A DNA stretch of 64,000 nucleotides from assembly GCF_047663525.1 (NCBI RefSeq), contig NC_092594.1:33589001-33653000 (forward strand), written 5' to 3'. Below the pieces are notes generated by a model. It was given only the letters and a program-made list of their open reading frames with translations. It was not told the DNA's origin and ran no database searches. Shown here piece after piece: positions 42,658 through 54,100 of this stretch. Position 1 is the first letter of the stretch; each line of letters opens with the position of its first letter. Source of the stretch: Anas platyrhynchos. Lineage: Eukaryota; Chordata; Aves; Anseriformes; Anatidae. The position numbers and the translations under genes were made by a program.

Positions 42658-42906
42658 GTAAGATTCTGTATTTCTCTCTGTTCCTCCGAACATCTAACCT
42701 AAATCTCGCCTCTTTTTAGTTTAAAACCATTCTCCCTTGTCCTGTCATTATCTAACTGAGCAAAAAGTTGATTTCCATCTTTTTTATAACCCTCTGTTAA
42801 GTATTGAAAAGCTGCAGTAAGGTCACCCCTGAGCTTTCTTGTCTTTAGGCTGAACAGCTCCAGCTCTCTCAGCCTTTCTTCGTAGGAGAGGTTATTTTCA
42901 GTATGC
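42658..42906 (-). mobile_element. CR1 LINE fragment, antisense
   Basis: Matches the antisense CR1 coding/3' segment: TTAAAACCATTCTCCCTTGT, CCTGTCATTATC, 'aaggtcacccctgagctttct', AGGCTGAACAGCTCCAGCTC, TCTCAGCCTTTCTTCGTAGG. It is better preserved than the relic 1 kb upstream, so it is probably a separate and younger insertion. Confidence 0.88.
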
Positions 42907-43573
42907 TGTAATGTATTTTCTAATTTTCTTTGTGTGTTTCTTTTCTAAAGATCTCATATCCCTTATTTATATTCTGCAGTCTTAGACTCTGATTACTTTG
43001 AATAAAAATTTTTCAAGTGAATGGAAATTGTTTGCCCTGTTTGTAATGATGAGGAAGTAGGCACAGCCCTGTAATACAGAGCAACTTTTGACATTTCTTT
43101 AAATTCTGTTACTTATTTGTTGTCCAACTCAGATAAGGCATTACCTAAGTGTGTACCAATATAGAAATCTCTTTATGAAAGTATTTTCTACCTCCGTAAT
43201 GCTCTCTTGACCAAGCAGCTTAAGCACCTCTTCTCCAGCTGAAATACTCTGTAACGTTAGATCAACTTTTCTTACAAAATGCATGTACTACTGCAATTCT
43301 GTTATGTTACCTTGATTTCTTGAGGGCAGAATTAGAAAGGTACCTAGGAGGTTATGAGTCACTGAACGCAGCAAAGGCCTGGTGTAAAGAAAACAAACAA
43401 AATAGTCCTCTGGTCAGAGGGTTCAGTGCTTTCAGGTTCCCAGTTCACATAAGGGGAAATTTCAGCTTTAGACATTAAAGCTCAGGAGGGTTGTTAACCC
43501 TTCATGGACTCTGGTGAATACCCTTTGGGTTAGGACTTTGGTGAATACCCTCTGGTGTATACCTGTTTGTTTC

Positions 43574-43596
43574 TTTTTTTTTTTTTTTTTTTTTTT
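43574..43596. repeat. T23 homopolymer
   Basis: Uninterrupted T run following a 26-bp-period tandem pair (GGACTCTGGTGAATACCCT at about 43507 and GGACTTTGGTGAATACCCT at about 43533). No retrotransposon body was recognised next to it. Confidence 0.9.
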
Positions 43597-46500
43597 AACC
43601 AAGAGTGATTGATGTATTAATCATTAAATAACCAGGGGTGGTGTCCGGTTGACAGGTATACATCATCTTTACATTCTTTTGTAAAATTCATGGAATTCTT
43701 TCAGATATCAGTTTTCATAGTAAAGAAAGTAAAACAGATGCTTCATTGTTACAAGAGAATCAAATGGATTTGTCAGAGCTGGAGACAGAGAACAGAGCAA
43801 CGCCTGACTCAGCAGATCTGGCTTGCAGGAATGTGAGTGAATGCTTTGCTTTTGGAGTACAGGTTTTATTTTTAAACATCTACTGTTGCTTTGTCTAGTC
43901 AGAAATGGGTACAACGGAGTAAATGAATTTATGCATGTTGTACCATATGTGTTTTTAAAAAATGATTGCGGCTTGTATTATAATGAATTTTAGTCGTTAC
44001 AAGAGTAGCTGGTGTTCAGAAATGGCACCTTTCCTTAAGAAAACTCTGCTTCATTAAGTAATCTCAGTTCCCATGTTGCTCAGGCTAACAAAAAGGATTT
44101 TCTTACAGATCTGGGAGATTTGCAAGAGAGCTGTCTGTGGATAAATGAGGGCATATCTCCGGGCACATTAGGTGGTCTGAAGGGGAAAAGAAGTTTCTGC
44201 AGCTGGACATTATTGGATGGGGCTTACATTATCATGGGGGTGTGTGGCAGAGTAACTAATACAGGTGTTCATATCTGTGCTGCTTTTAAGAGGTGAACAC
44301 AGAACCTGGCAGGTGGCTCCTTGTGGCTTTATTTGCACAAAGAAAGTCCTCCCTAGTAAGAGGTGACCTGTGGTCCCTTTGGCAAACAGCAGAGAGACCA
44401 GTTTGCTCGAGCGAGGAGGCTGTGAGTAGCTGAGAATGGCTTGTGGCAGCTGGGTTAAGGGGCTACTCTTTGGGAGATGGATCATGTTGGGATGCAGGAG
44501 GATGGGGCAAAGGAGCTTGATCGTATCTTCCCTCTCACAACAAAAAAAAGTCAGATAATCACAAGGCTGGATTTGTCCATTCCCCTTACACCCAATTTAT
44601 GAGGTCAGTTTAAACTGTTACCTCCTTGGAACAGGAACTACATCCCTTCCTGTTTTACAGAGCGCTGAGCTGAATGTCAGCTCTCGTTAAACAGAAAGAA
44701 ATAAGAAGGCAATTAGCCTGGTGGATAAAAGGCAGGAAAAAGTCTCACAGCTATGAAAAATCAACACTTAAGGAAGCAAACCACATGTGGAGAGCAAATG
44801 CTGGGGATGGGGGGGGGGAACTAACCCACAACTGGAACAAATTCCTTTATTACTTAAATAAACAGCAGCATAATTTGTTGGAGTGACAGTGTGAGCTGTT
44901 CTGTACCATGTATCTGTAAGAAGAATTCATTGCTAAGATAAAAGCAGATGGCTTTATATGGCCCTGGCTGGGTTCTCTGGGAAATGTTAGTTATTTACTG
45001 TAGATAGAGGAACAGAAATATCCTAATAATGCTGCAGCAAGCTAAAGGAAAACATATAGTATAAAGCAAGTACAAAATATGCTGTGTCTGTGTCCCATAT
45101 TTCAGGTAGATTAAAAGCAGTCATGGATTTTGTTTATTTATTTATTTATCTTTAATTTTGAACAGTACACGTCCTCTGGGAGAACAGACATCTTAAAATT
45201 CATTTGGATCAACACACAGATGCCAATAGGCTCATGGCCAGGCTCTGTTGTGCATACTTAGGTTTGAAAAATACTTCCCTTCCTGCCTTGGAGACAAAAA
45301 AGCCTTTTACTCTCAGTGTTTTGATTATTCATTTTTTAAAGCGAATGACAGCAAGTTACTTAAAAGATTTTTAATAGGCTTTGTTCTCTCCTTTCAAATA
45401 AAAGCATAGTATCAGCATATAACAACAGACCCTTGAGGAATGTCATTGTTTCTGCAGTCTTTTTTTAAATCAGATAAGTAAAGGTGAAAATAAATAACAC
45501 TTTATTACATATTAAGATGCAACTAAAACCTCCTGAATGCCTTATGCCTCACTCCATGCTTATCAGAAGTGAGCTGATGCAAAACCTCCTGCTAAACCAG
45601 CATTCTTGCATCTCCCCAAATATGCTTCAATAGATGTGTTTATACCTTTTGTTCTCTTTCTTACTGTTGCTTGACTGGGATGGGCTTTATTTGGGTTTAG
45701 CATATCCCATCTAAATTTAGTCTGCAATCTCTTTAGGACAGTGACAGTAGTTGCAGAGTCAGAGCTGAGCAGGTCTTATGGATTTGAGCTCCCTCTGTGC
45801 TTCCTGATCCTCCGTGGTTCCAAGAGGCAGATGCAGCTTTGGTGTAACTTCAGTAAGTCATAATTCTCAGTTACTACTCCTGGACAGTAATAATTATGTG
45901 CCATGTACAGCAGCTTGGCCCTGGACATGTCCTGATGCAGAGTCTATGAGAGAGATCTTATTTGAAAAATAAGAGTTCAGGTTAGCAAAGTCTGTCTTTC
46001 ACCACCACTATTTTTTTGTTTGTTTGGTTTGGTTTGTTGTTTTTTTCTGCTGCAGCCAGGGCAGAAGGTAGGTCTTGCCCAGTGCTCTGGATGTCAGGAC
46101 CACTGCAAAGGCCCCGTGAGCTGCTGTGGTGCAGGCAGCTGTGATAGCTGCCAGTTGTTCACCGAAGTACCCCAGCAGTTTGTCCAAGGACTTGTTTTTG
46201 TGCCATCTGTGTAACCTAAAGAAGTGATTGTACCAAAATTTAAACTGAATTTTCAGCTCCAGGTTCTGAACCTGAATGTCTCTTTGTTCAGACTGCAGCT
46301 ACCGCAGTCACTTGTCAACAGGGAACAGCAAGGGTACCCAGGGTGGTTTGACCAGGAATGTGTCATGCAACTAATCCTGAGTTGTGAGTCCTGCAATGGG
46401 ATGGCTTTCCTCTGAAAGCACCTGACTGCTGTCGTAAGAGAAACTGGTTGCCTGAGACCTTACACCATGCTAGGGCAGAGTCCTTGGCTTGGTGGTGGGT

Positions 46501-49500
46501 AAGAACACCTCTGGGTAGGTTTGAATCCAGCTCGTTTCCCTATTTAGGTAATGTGTAGCATAGCGTAAGGGTGTAACCTTCACACATTATTTCTCATACC
46601 AGCTCTAGGGTGCTGGGTAATCCTGAGCTGGCCATGGCACTTCTCTTTGCCTCTGTCCCACATCACTGAAGGGGACATAATGCCCATCTTTTTGTAATGT
46701 CCTGCAGTACCTCTAGATGCAATGGGGTAGCTAAGTACTCTACTTCCACAACAAAAACACAGAGAAAAATACGCTTTTAGATAAGAGTGAATCTGATCTC
46801 TACCTCTCCCTCTTGGGCTGCTCTGGCATTAGTAGTGAGCTGGGTGATCACCCGACTCCTCTGTTTGCAGACTGGGGTAAGATAGGTGGTTTCCCAACAT
46901 AAACACACTTTTTTCTCCTTCCTGAAAACATGGTGTTAATTTTGGTCTGTGGCTTCAGGATGCTGTAATGAAGAAAGGGTAGCAGGCAAATACATTCTGG
47001 ATCTCTGAATCAGTAAGAATACGCAGCCAGCTTTGCTTTGTTTTTATTTTTGTTTCAGTAGAAACACGCTTCCCACAATAACTTTTGAAACTTACACGTG
47101 GCACAGACGGGGATCAGTTCCAGTTGATATGAGCCTGGAAGAAGAGAGGGAGGAAATAACTTAATTGCTTTAGACTTTAGTTCAGCTGGAGTCGAGAGGA
47201 AAGAATCGGTGTGGGGATTTTTTTTGGGGGGGTAGGGGAAGGAATACAGCAAGAAGGTCGTGTTCTTGATGAGGAGAGCTCCTCTGCGGATTTTGTGAAG
47301 GTAATGTACAGCATGCTGCAGGGCATTCACAAAACAGGTGGCTTTATATTAAAAAAAAAATACAGCACAAAACCTAACTCTGCTGCCAGTGATAAACAGC
47401 TGTGTTGCTTTCTTGGAAGTATTGCTGCACTTAGAGCATACCGTGTTATAAACAGCATGTTCCTCTCTTTTTTTACCAAGACGGGAAAAATAGGAAATCT
47501 GAGACTTTGGGCTAAACGTGACCGGAGAGGTTTGAGGGGTGGGGGATAGTTTTTTGGTGTTTAGTACTGTAATATGGGGCTTAAAAAATATAGAAGACAT
47601 TGGGTAGATTGGGTGTTAATGTCAAATGCTGTGACTTTGCCTCTAAGACTTTTGTCATTTCACAGCCTATCTATCCCAGGTCCCTGAAGGTCAGTTAATG
47701 TGTTAAAAAAAATAATGGGGGGGAGTTAAAGGGCAAAAAAGATGAAATACAGGAAAAACTGTTGATCTCTCTGTTCCTGGCTAATCTGAAACAGGCCCCC
47801 AGGGAATGGGAGAACATTCCCACCTGGAATTCAGATTTTGTGTTGAATGCAGCTAAAATTCAAGATTTAGTATCAGACAGTGCAGCTCCAGTGTCCTGCA
47901 ATGAAATGCTAAAGCACACACTGCCTCTGCGTCTGTCAATTCCAGCATGCTTGCTTTTGGCACCTCTCAAAGATCTCACAAACTGTGTTGACAAAAAGCA
48001 ATGGGAGATTGCTTCTTGCCCAGGTCTTTATATTCGGACTATAGCTGCTTCCTCTTTCCTACTCACATTTTCCCATATGGTGACTTTGGAAAATTCCTCT
48101 CTGATTTCGTTGGAAAGTGCAGGAAACTCGTTGGTAGAGGGTTGCCTATTACTCTCTCTAATTCTGCTGCTCACATCTGGAAAGGATCTGGCTTGGAAAG
48201 GGGAGACTTGCTCTGAGCTCAGCGCATGTAACTGACATGGCATGAGCTGAGGGAGCCTGTGGGGGCAAGAGAAATGTTCTTCTCCATTCATCTGATCTCT
48301 GACAGCAAAGGTGAGTTTCTCAGCACTTTATTTTTTTTAAAAGCTGTATTGCCAGACATCATCCAGCAGCCTGCCTTTCAGCTATAGCTTTCAGAATAGA
48401 TATCAAATGTAAGCTACAAATTTACTTAACCTGTTGATATTGAAGGAGAGGATGTTTTTTCAAGTGTGCATGTGTCCTGTAAGAAATGTGTGTGGAGAAC
48501 AACAGATGCAGAGATGAGATATTTTGAACATGAGCCTGCTGTTCTTTGAGGTAGTTGGAATTGCTGAAAACCTACACTAACTCCTGAAACTTCAGTTTAC
48601 TTCTGGAGACTGTGCCTTTTGGAGCACCCTGCCCCTGGGGCTGTGATGCAGCAAAGTGCAGAAATCTGTGGTGCCTCTGTCTGAACTCAGAAAGATGCAA
48701 CCACAGAGAACCCTGAACTTGCTTTCAGTGTAACTTCAGTCTCTGAGTGGAAGAGTCTGATCCAAACCCCTCTGACAGTGAGGGAAGAGTGCTCTTTTTA
48801 GTGGGTTTCGAGCTACCCCTTTAATAAGATTTCTTAATAATGCTTTGGATCAGGCCCAATTAAATTCATGGGAATGAATTTAAAAGGAGTGAGTTACTTC
48901 AGGCTTTCTTTGAACTAAAAGAAAATCAAACTCATGCCCGGTTTTACTGCCTGCTCTCCAGATGCAAGCAGATGTTTCTGTATCTGAAGTGTCTCCCTGT
49001 GGCACCAGAGCAGCATGCCCTTCAGAGGCATTGTAGCAGAATCATACCTACTGATGACAGTAGGGTGAGACTGTCTAGGAAATTCTAGTATATAATGGAT
49101 GCACTATTTCATGCTATTTTTTTAACATCGTTTTTTGCTATAGATGTGGAAAAATCTGCATGTTGCAAATATATAGAGCCCAATACCAGTCATGATGTAA
49201 CTGCTATCGAAACAGTGTTGGCATTGTTACAGCAAGGCTGCTCTTGACCTGTATTTAATTTTTTTATTCAGTTTTGCTTGTAAATATCTGTAACAGTAAG
49301 CTGATATATAGGAAAAAAATAACTTTGTTAGAGATCTGATTCATTGTACTTTCTGAGATTATTTTCTCTAAGATTTCTGAAATATTTTCTGAGGTTAGGT
49401 CACCAAATACTAAGGATTTTACTAATCCCTTGTTGGCATGTTCATATGGCCAATTTTGATCTCACTGTTAATATCTAGCTATATTGCCATATAAGGAACA

Positions 49501-50502
49501 CCATCTGATCTCTGGAATGCTTTATAAAGGAGATTAATTTCATTATATTCAGCTTTTACAGATATGGAAGCTGTGGAATAGTGGAGCAGGGGGAAGAGGG
49601 ATCAAGCAAACAATGTTAAATTCTTAAAATCACCCAGCAAGTTGGTAGCAAAGACCAGGACCAAACCAAACCCATCCATATCTCAGGCCAGTGCTCTGTC
49701 CTCTAGTGCCACCCTTCTCCCATTTCTTCAAGTGTAAGTCAATATTTAAAGAAATTATTTAACATTGTCATGACTGGGACTCAGAGCAGGATCTCTCCAA
49801 TGCTTCCCAAGCACCCAAATTCTGCGGGAGCCCCTGAGTTCAGCTGGTGCAAAGCAGCAAATCCCAGGGATGCAAACAGAGCCGTGCTGCTCTGACAGGT
49901 GCCAGCCGGGCTCTGGTCAGTTCTTGTTTCTCATGCAAAGAAACCTGGAGTGGTAGGAGTATTTATTTCACAAGATCAAAAATCTGTTGTGCTTCTTGTC
50001 CTTAAAAGATGAGCCTACATAAGAATTTCTCATCACTGCTGAATACAAAGGATAGTAGAAAGGGAAAAAAAGGAAAGCCATCCCCGGCTGTTACTGCAAA
50101 TTGTTGTGTATAAAATTTGAGCAGAGCAACAAACGAGATGGGGGGGGCTGGATGAGGGCCAGCTAGCTGATCTGGTAGATACCCAACTGCTGTTTGCATT
50201 ATTTTAACCTGCTGCCAGAAAGATAAAAGCTGAGCATTAGCCAGGCCTCTAAGGCTCAGATCAGCACCGTCCAAAACCAATAGGCAGCCCGTGGTGTTTT
50301 CAGTAGCAGGGTGGTTTTGTTCCCCTGTTAGCCAGGGCTCCAGAGCAGCCCCTGAGAGGCATCCTGGCGGCTGGGCCAGTTTTCCAGCGCACCTCCTTTC
50401 CGTCCATTCTCGCTTCCCTGGGCCGGCGTGACCAGCAGCTACACACGAATAACATTGCAAAACCTCCTCTATAAACCTCCGGGATCAGCTGGCGTTTCTC
50501 AA

Positions 50503-50510
50503 TATAAAAA
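50503..50510 (+). promoter_or_regulatory. TATA-box candidate of PODN with downstream GC boxes
   Basis: TATAAAAA lies 130 bp before the PODN ATG. It is followed within 40 bp by GGGCGGG- and GGGGCGG-type GC boxes (about 50529-50546). A start near 50535 would give a leader of about 105 nt. An alternative reading is that CTCTGCGCTTCCAG ending at 50634 is a splice acceptor and the promoter lies further upstream. Confidence 0.5.
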
Positions 50511-50519
50511 CACGCAATA

Positions 50520-50960
50520 AATAACGTGGGCGGGCAGGGGGGCGGCAGCTGGGGACCCACGGGGGGTTTCAGAAGGGATCGGACCCCCCGGGGAAGGCCT
50601 CATAGGGCTGACCCTGAGCTCTCTGCGCTTCCAGGGGCGATGCCGGCCGGCGGCCGGGCGCTGCTGGCGCTGGGGCTCCTGGCTCTGGGCTGCGCCGCCG
50701 CCGCCGATTTCCCCGAGGGCTCCCCCGAGAGGCGGCGCCGACCCCCGGCCCCGGCCCCCGGCTGCCCCCGGGACTGCGGCTGCACCCAGGAGGGCGTCGT
50801 GGACTGCGGCGGCATCGACCTGAAGGAGTTCCCGCTGCTGCTGCCCGAGCTCACCAACCACCTCTCGCTGCAGGTACGGGCCCGGCTCCTCACTGCCCGG
50901 CTCCCCCCGGCCCCCTCAGGAGCCCCGCTCCCCAGCACCACACAGCTCAGAGAGCGGTGA
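50520..50960. promoter_or_regulatory. CpG island at PODN first coding exon
   Basis: GC- and CpG-dense block spanning the first coding exon, flanked by AT-rich DNA. Overlapping open frames on the minus strand here are GC-rich shadows. Confidence 0.85.
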
Positions 50961-51122
50961 CCCGGTGCTCAGCACAGCCCTTTGGAAAGGCTTGGGCTGC
51001 CGCCCAGAGTCAAGGGGGACATTTCACCCTAACTCTCCACACATCAAAGGAGGAAAAAAGATTGGATTTCTTCCCTCTTTATCCTCTCCCTAGCTCCAAG
51101 AGAAGAATTTTTGTCCAAAGCA

Positions 51123-51162
<40 letters not shown>

Positions 51163-54100
51163 TTTCTGGCTAAGGCCTTCAATTCTGAGGTGTCTTTGAA
51201 AAGTATGGACTAAACTGCTTCATTAATAAAGTCTTTGGCAGCTCTACTTAGCTAAAGTATTGTAAGCACAGCACACTGGTTCTGACACAGAGCCAACCAG
51301 TGGCTCCCGGTGTCCCGTCTCCTCCAAGCCCCCTCCCTGCAGCCTGTGCACGCAGCAAGGAGTGCTTCAAGTGTGGCTGAAACCATCCCTCACGGGCCTA
51401 GAAGCAGCACCAGAGGGATGGATGGCCTCAACACGGGGTGACAGCTGGTGCTATGCCTGCTGGGCTGAGTGCAATGAGGATATCTTGGGGTCATTTTACC
51501 CAGGAAGCTGTAACACCACAACCGCAGCCATTGGTTACACTGTGGAGCCTTCATGTCTTTTCAAGACAAAGGCACACAATAGGAGACTCGAACTTCAGGT
51601 AGGAGCCTGTCCTGGACTGTCCACAACATGCTTTGCTGTTTGGGTCCTAGATCCCTATGACCAGCATTTTGGCAGGCATACTTCCCTGCCCTTGCTCTGA
51701 CACCGCAGGACGTGAGCAGGGCTGGTGTGTGGCAGAGCCGTGGCTGTTCCTCCAAGGTTTGGTCATGGCTCCAGACTTCTCCACAGTGCTTCTTTGGCTC
51801 TTAAGCAATTGCTTGTTGTTTACTGCTCCTGTTTGCCAATTCTGATCAATGGTTAAAATGCAGTTTTTGTTCAAAGCTTTCCATCCAAGTGCTGTGTAGT
51901 TAGAAAAACCGTAATGTAAGCTGGCACCTTCCTCAGCAGATCTGTTCCAGGCATGTGCTAGCCATGGCTCCCACCTCTACTGCCAAAAGCAGAGAAGCTA
52001 CTTTGAAGCAGCAGCTGTCACTTTCTGTGTATTAGCTTGGCTTCCAGCTCAGTGGGTCCTTGACTTTTTTAGTCCCCTACATGCTAAAATGCTAGAATCA
52101 CTCATTAATGGTCTAAATGCTAGTAAGCCTGTTAATGAAAATCTGATGGCAGTCGCTTCCGACAGTAAAGCCAGTGAAACTGAACTCAGTTTGACTCTCC
52201 CTGCTCATGACAAGTTTGCAATGGGACAAAAATTCTTCATTTTAAAAACAACATTTAAATAACAGAATAAACCTGAAACTCTACAGTGCCAACCTCGTAG
52301 CAAATGCTTTGCTGCAGCTACACGTTTGGCTGTGGCAGATGGATTATAAACCTTGCCAGGCATGATTGCACTCTGTGTGCTACCAGTCCATAAGCTGGAT
52401 ATTTATGGAGATGAACACAGAACTTGTTTCAGGCCTTCAGATGCTGCTGGGTTTGGATGTCTTGGTTTTGACATCCAAGTTTGGCTCATTATGAAGAGAA
52501 GGCTGTTGACAGTGATTTGACATGGTGGGTTCATTTCCAAGTTTTATTGGAGTTCATAGTCTGGGTTTTATTGGGATCCTTCTTGGATTACTTTGCTGAT
52601 GATTAATCCTCTCCTTTTTCTTAGAATAACCAGATAGAAGAAATCTTTCCAGAAGAGCTCGCTCGTCTTCACAGACTAGAAACTCTCAATTTGCAAAACA
52701 ACAGGCTGACTTCAAAAGGTAAGCCAGAAGATCCGTGAAGTGCACAGAGACAGAGCCTCAGCAACACCAGCTTGTGCAGTGGGCCCAGTGGCAGCTGATA
52801 AGGAAGCCATGAGGAGTGATGGACTCACTTGACTGGAGTGGTTGGCTGTAAGCATCACTCCTTTAGCCATCACACAGATTGTGGAGGCACTTTATCATCT
52901 GAAACATAATACTCAGTGTATAAGAATGCAGCCTTACTGAACCAGTGGAGGAGACCTGGCAGCAGTACTATGTACTGTGGCGTGAGATCTTCTCATCCAG
53001 GAAACTCCCTCCAGTCCCTCAGGCACATCAATGCAATGCACTTGAGAACCAGAAATGTCTACATGCTGAATGATTTCCTTCTGACTGGCCTCGTTTCTTA
53101 ATTCACTTGTTTAGTTCAGTCAGTCAATGAAGTTTACTCCAGTTTGGTTCTCATTGAATTAAATATAAATACATATAACATATTGCAAATATTGCAACTT
53201 CTCCCCTTCTAAAAGCATTTTCATTTTTGTAGGCAGGCTTTGTTTGCTAAGCCTAGTGTTTACTAGAGAAACTTGATAACTGGTCGGTGAAGAAAGTAGA
53301 AGAATTTGGAGTAAATAATAAGACAGTAGGATATGCAATACAAAGGATGCAATTGTTCTTAACATGTGTGTTCAGTTGCTCTGATTTTTCTTACTCTTCT
53401 TGTTGCAATGATAGCAAACAGCTTTTATTGAGAATGTGGGCACATTATGCATGGGACCCAAACCATATCACTCTTACGTAACACAAGAAGGACTGCTTAA
53501 TAGATTCAGACCTTGATATTACTACCTTTTGGGTGTGATGTTTCTTTCACAAGCCTCAGTGCAGCTCTAAGTTTTACGTAAGTTTTGACATGGGAAATAG
53601 CTTTGCCTTTGACTTCCAGTTTTCTAAGTGCCAGGTGAAAGTGTTATTTGCATCCTTTCCATTGTGACTGCAGTAGTGCTTGTGTGATCAGCTGGATGTG
53701 GGGTGATTCAGCTGAAAATTAAAAATTATTGGAGGACGATTAGCTCTGAGCTGGATCAACTCTAAGCTGGTTACTGCATGGCTGTATGGGATTGAGGGGA
53801 AGCAGCACAAGAGAAGAGTTACAACATGCAGCTACTGGTGTTACTTTGGCGACCTCATGGTCATAGATCAGATTGATCTGATCATTAAACAACCTCAGAT
53901 TATGTCCTGCCAAGAAAAGTTATCTGCAGATTCATGAAAAAATTACAAAAGAAACTTCTCAGATAGCATGGTTGCTGCAAGCACTGATAATCAGCTGTAC
54001 AGCAAATCTACGCCAGCTCTGTACATGACCCCTGTCAGCGGGGTGGGCCACAACCATGTATGCTTATAATTTTTAACAGTCTGCCATTGTTCTTAACAGT

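Larger units (their letters stand above)
39900..50500. other. SCP2-PODN intergenic region
   Basis: About 10.6 kb without a recognisable gene. It holds two antisense CR1 stretches (about 40.7-41.7 kb and 42.66-42.91 kb), a 26-bp-period tandem pair at 43507-43551, a T23 run at 43574-43596, a TTTA tract near 45131-45150 and a G10 run at 44809-44818. The longest open stretch, 47762-48235 on +, begins without an ATG and shows no domain. Human likewise has no known coding gene between SCP2 and PODN. Confidence 0.7.

Noticed and set aside
50002..50861. Minus-strand open frames of 86-152 codons around PODN exon 1
   Set aside because: GC-rich shadows opposite the podocan signal-peptide exon, without recognisable domains.
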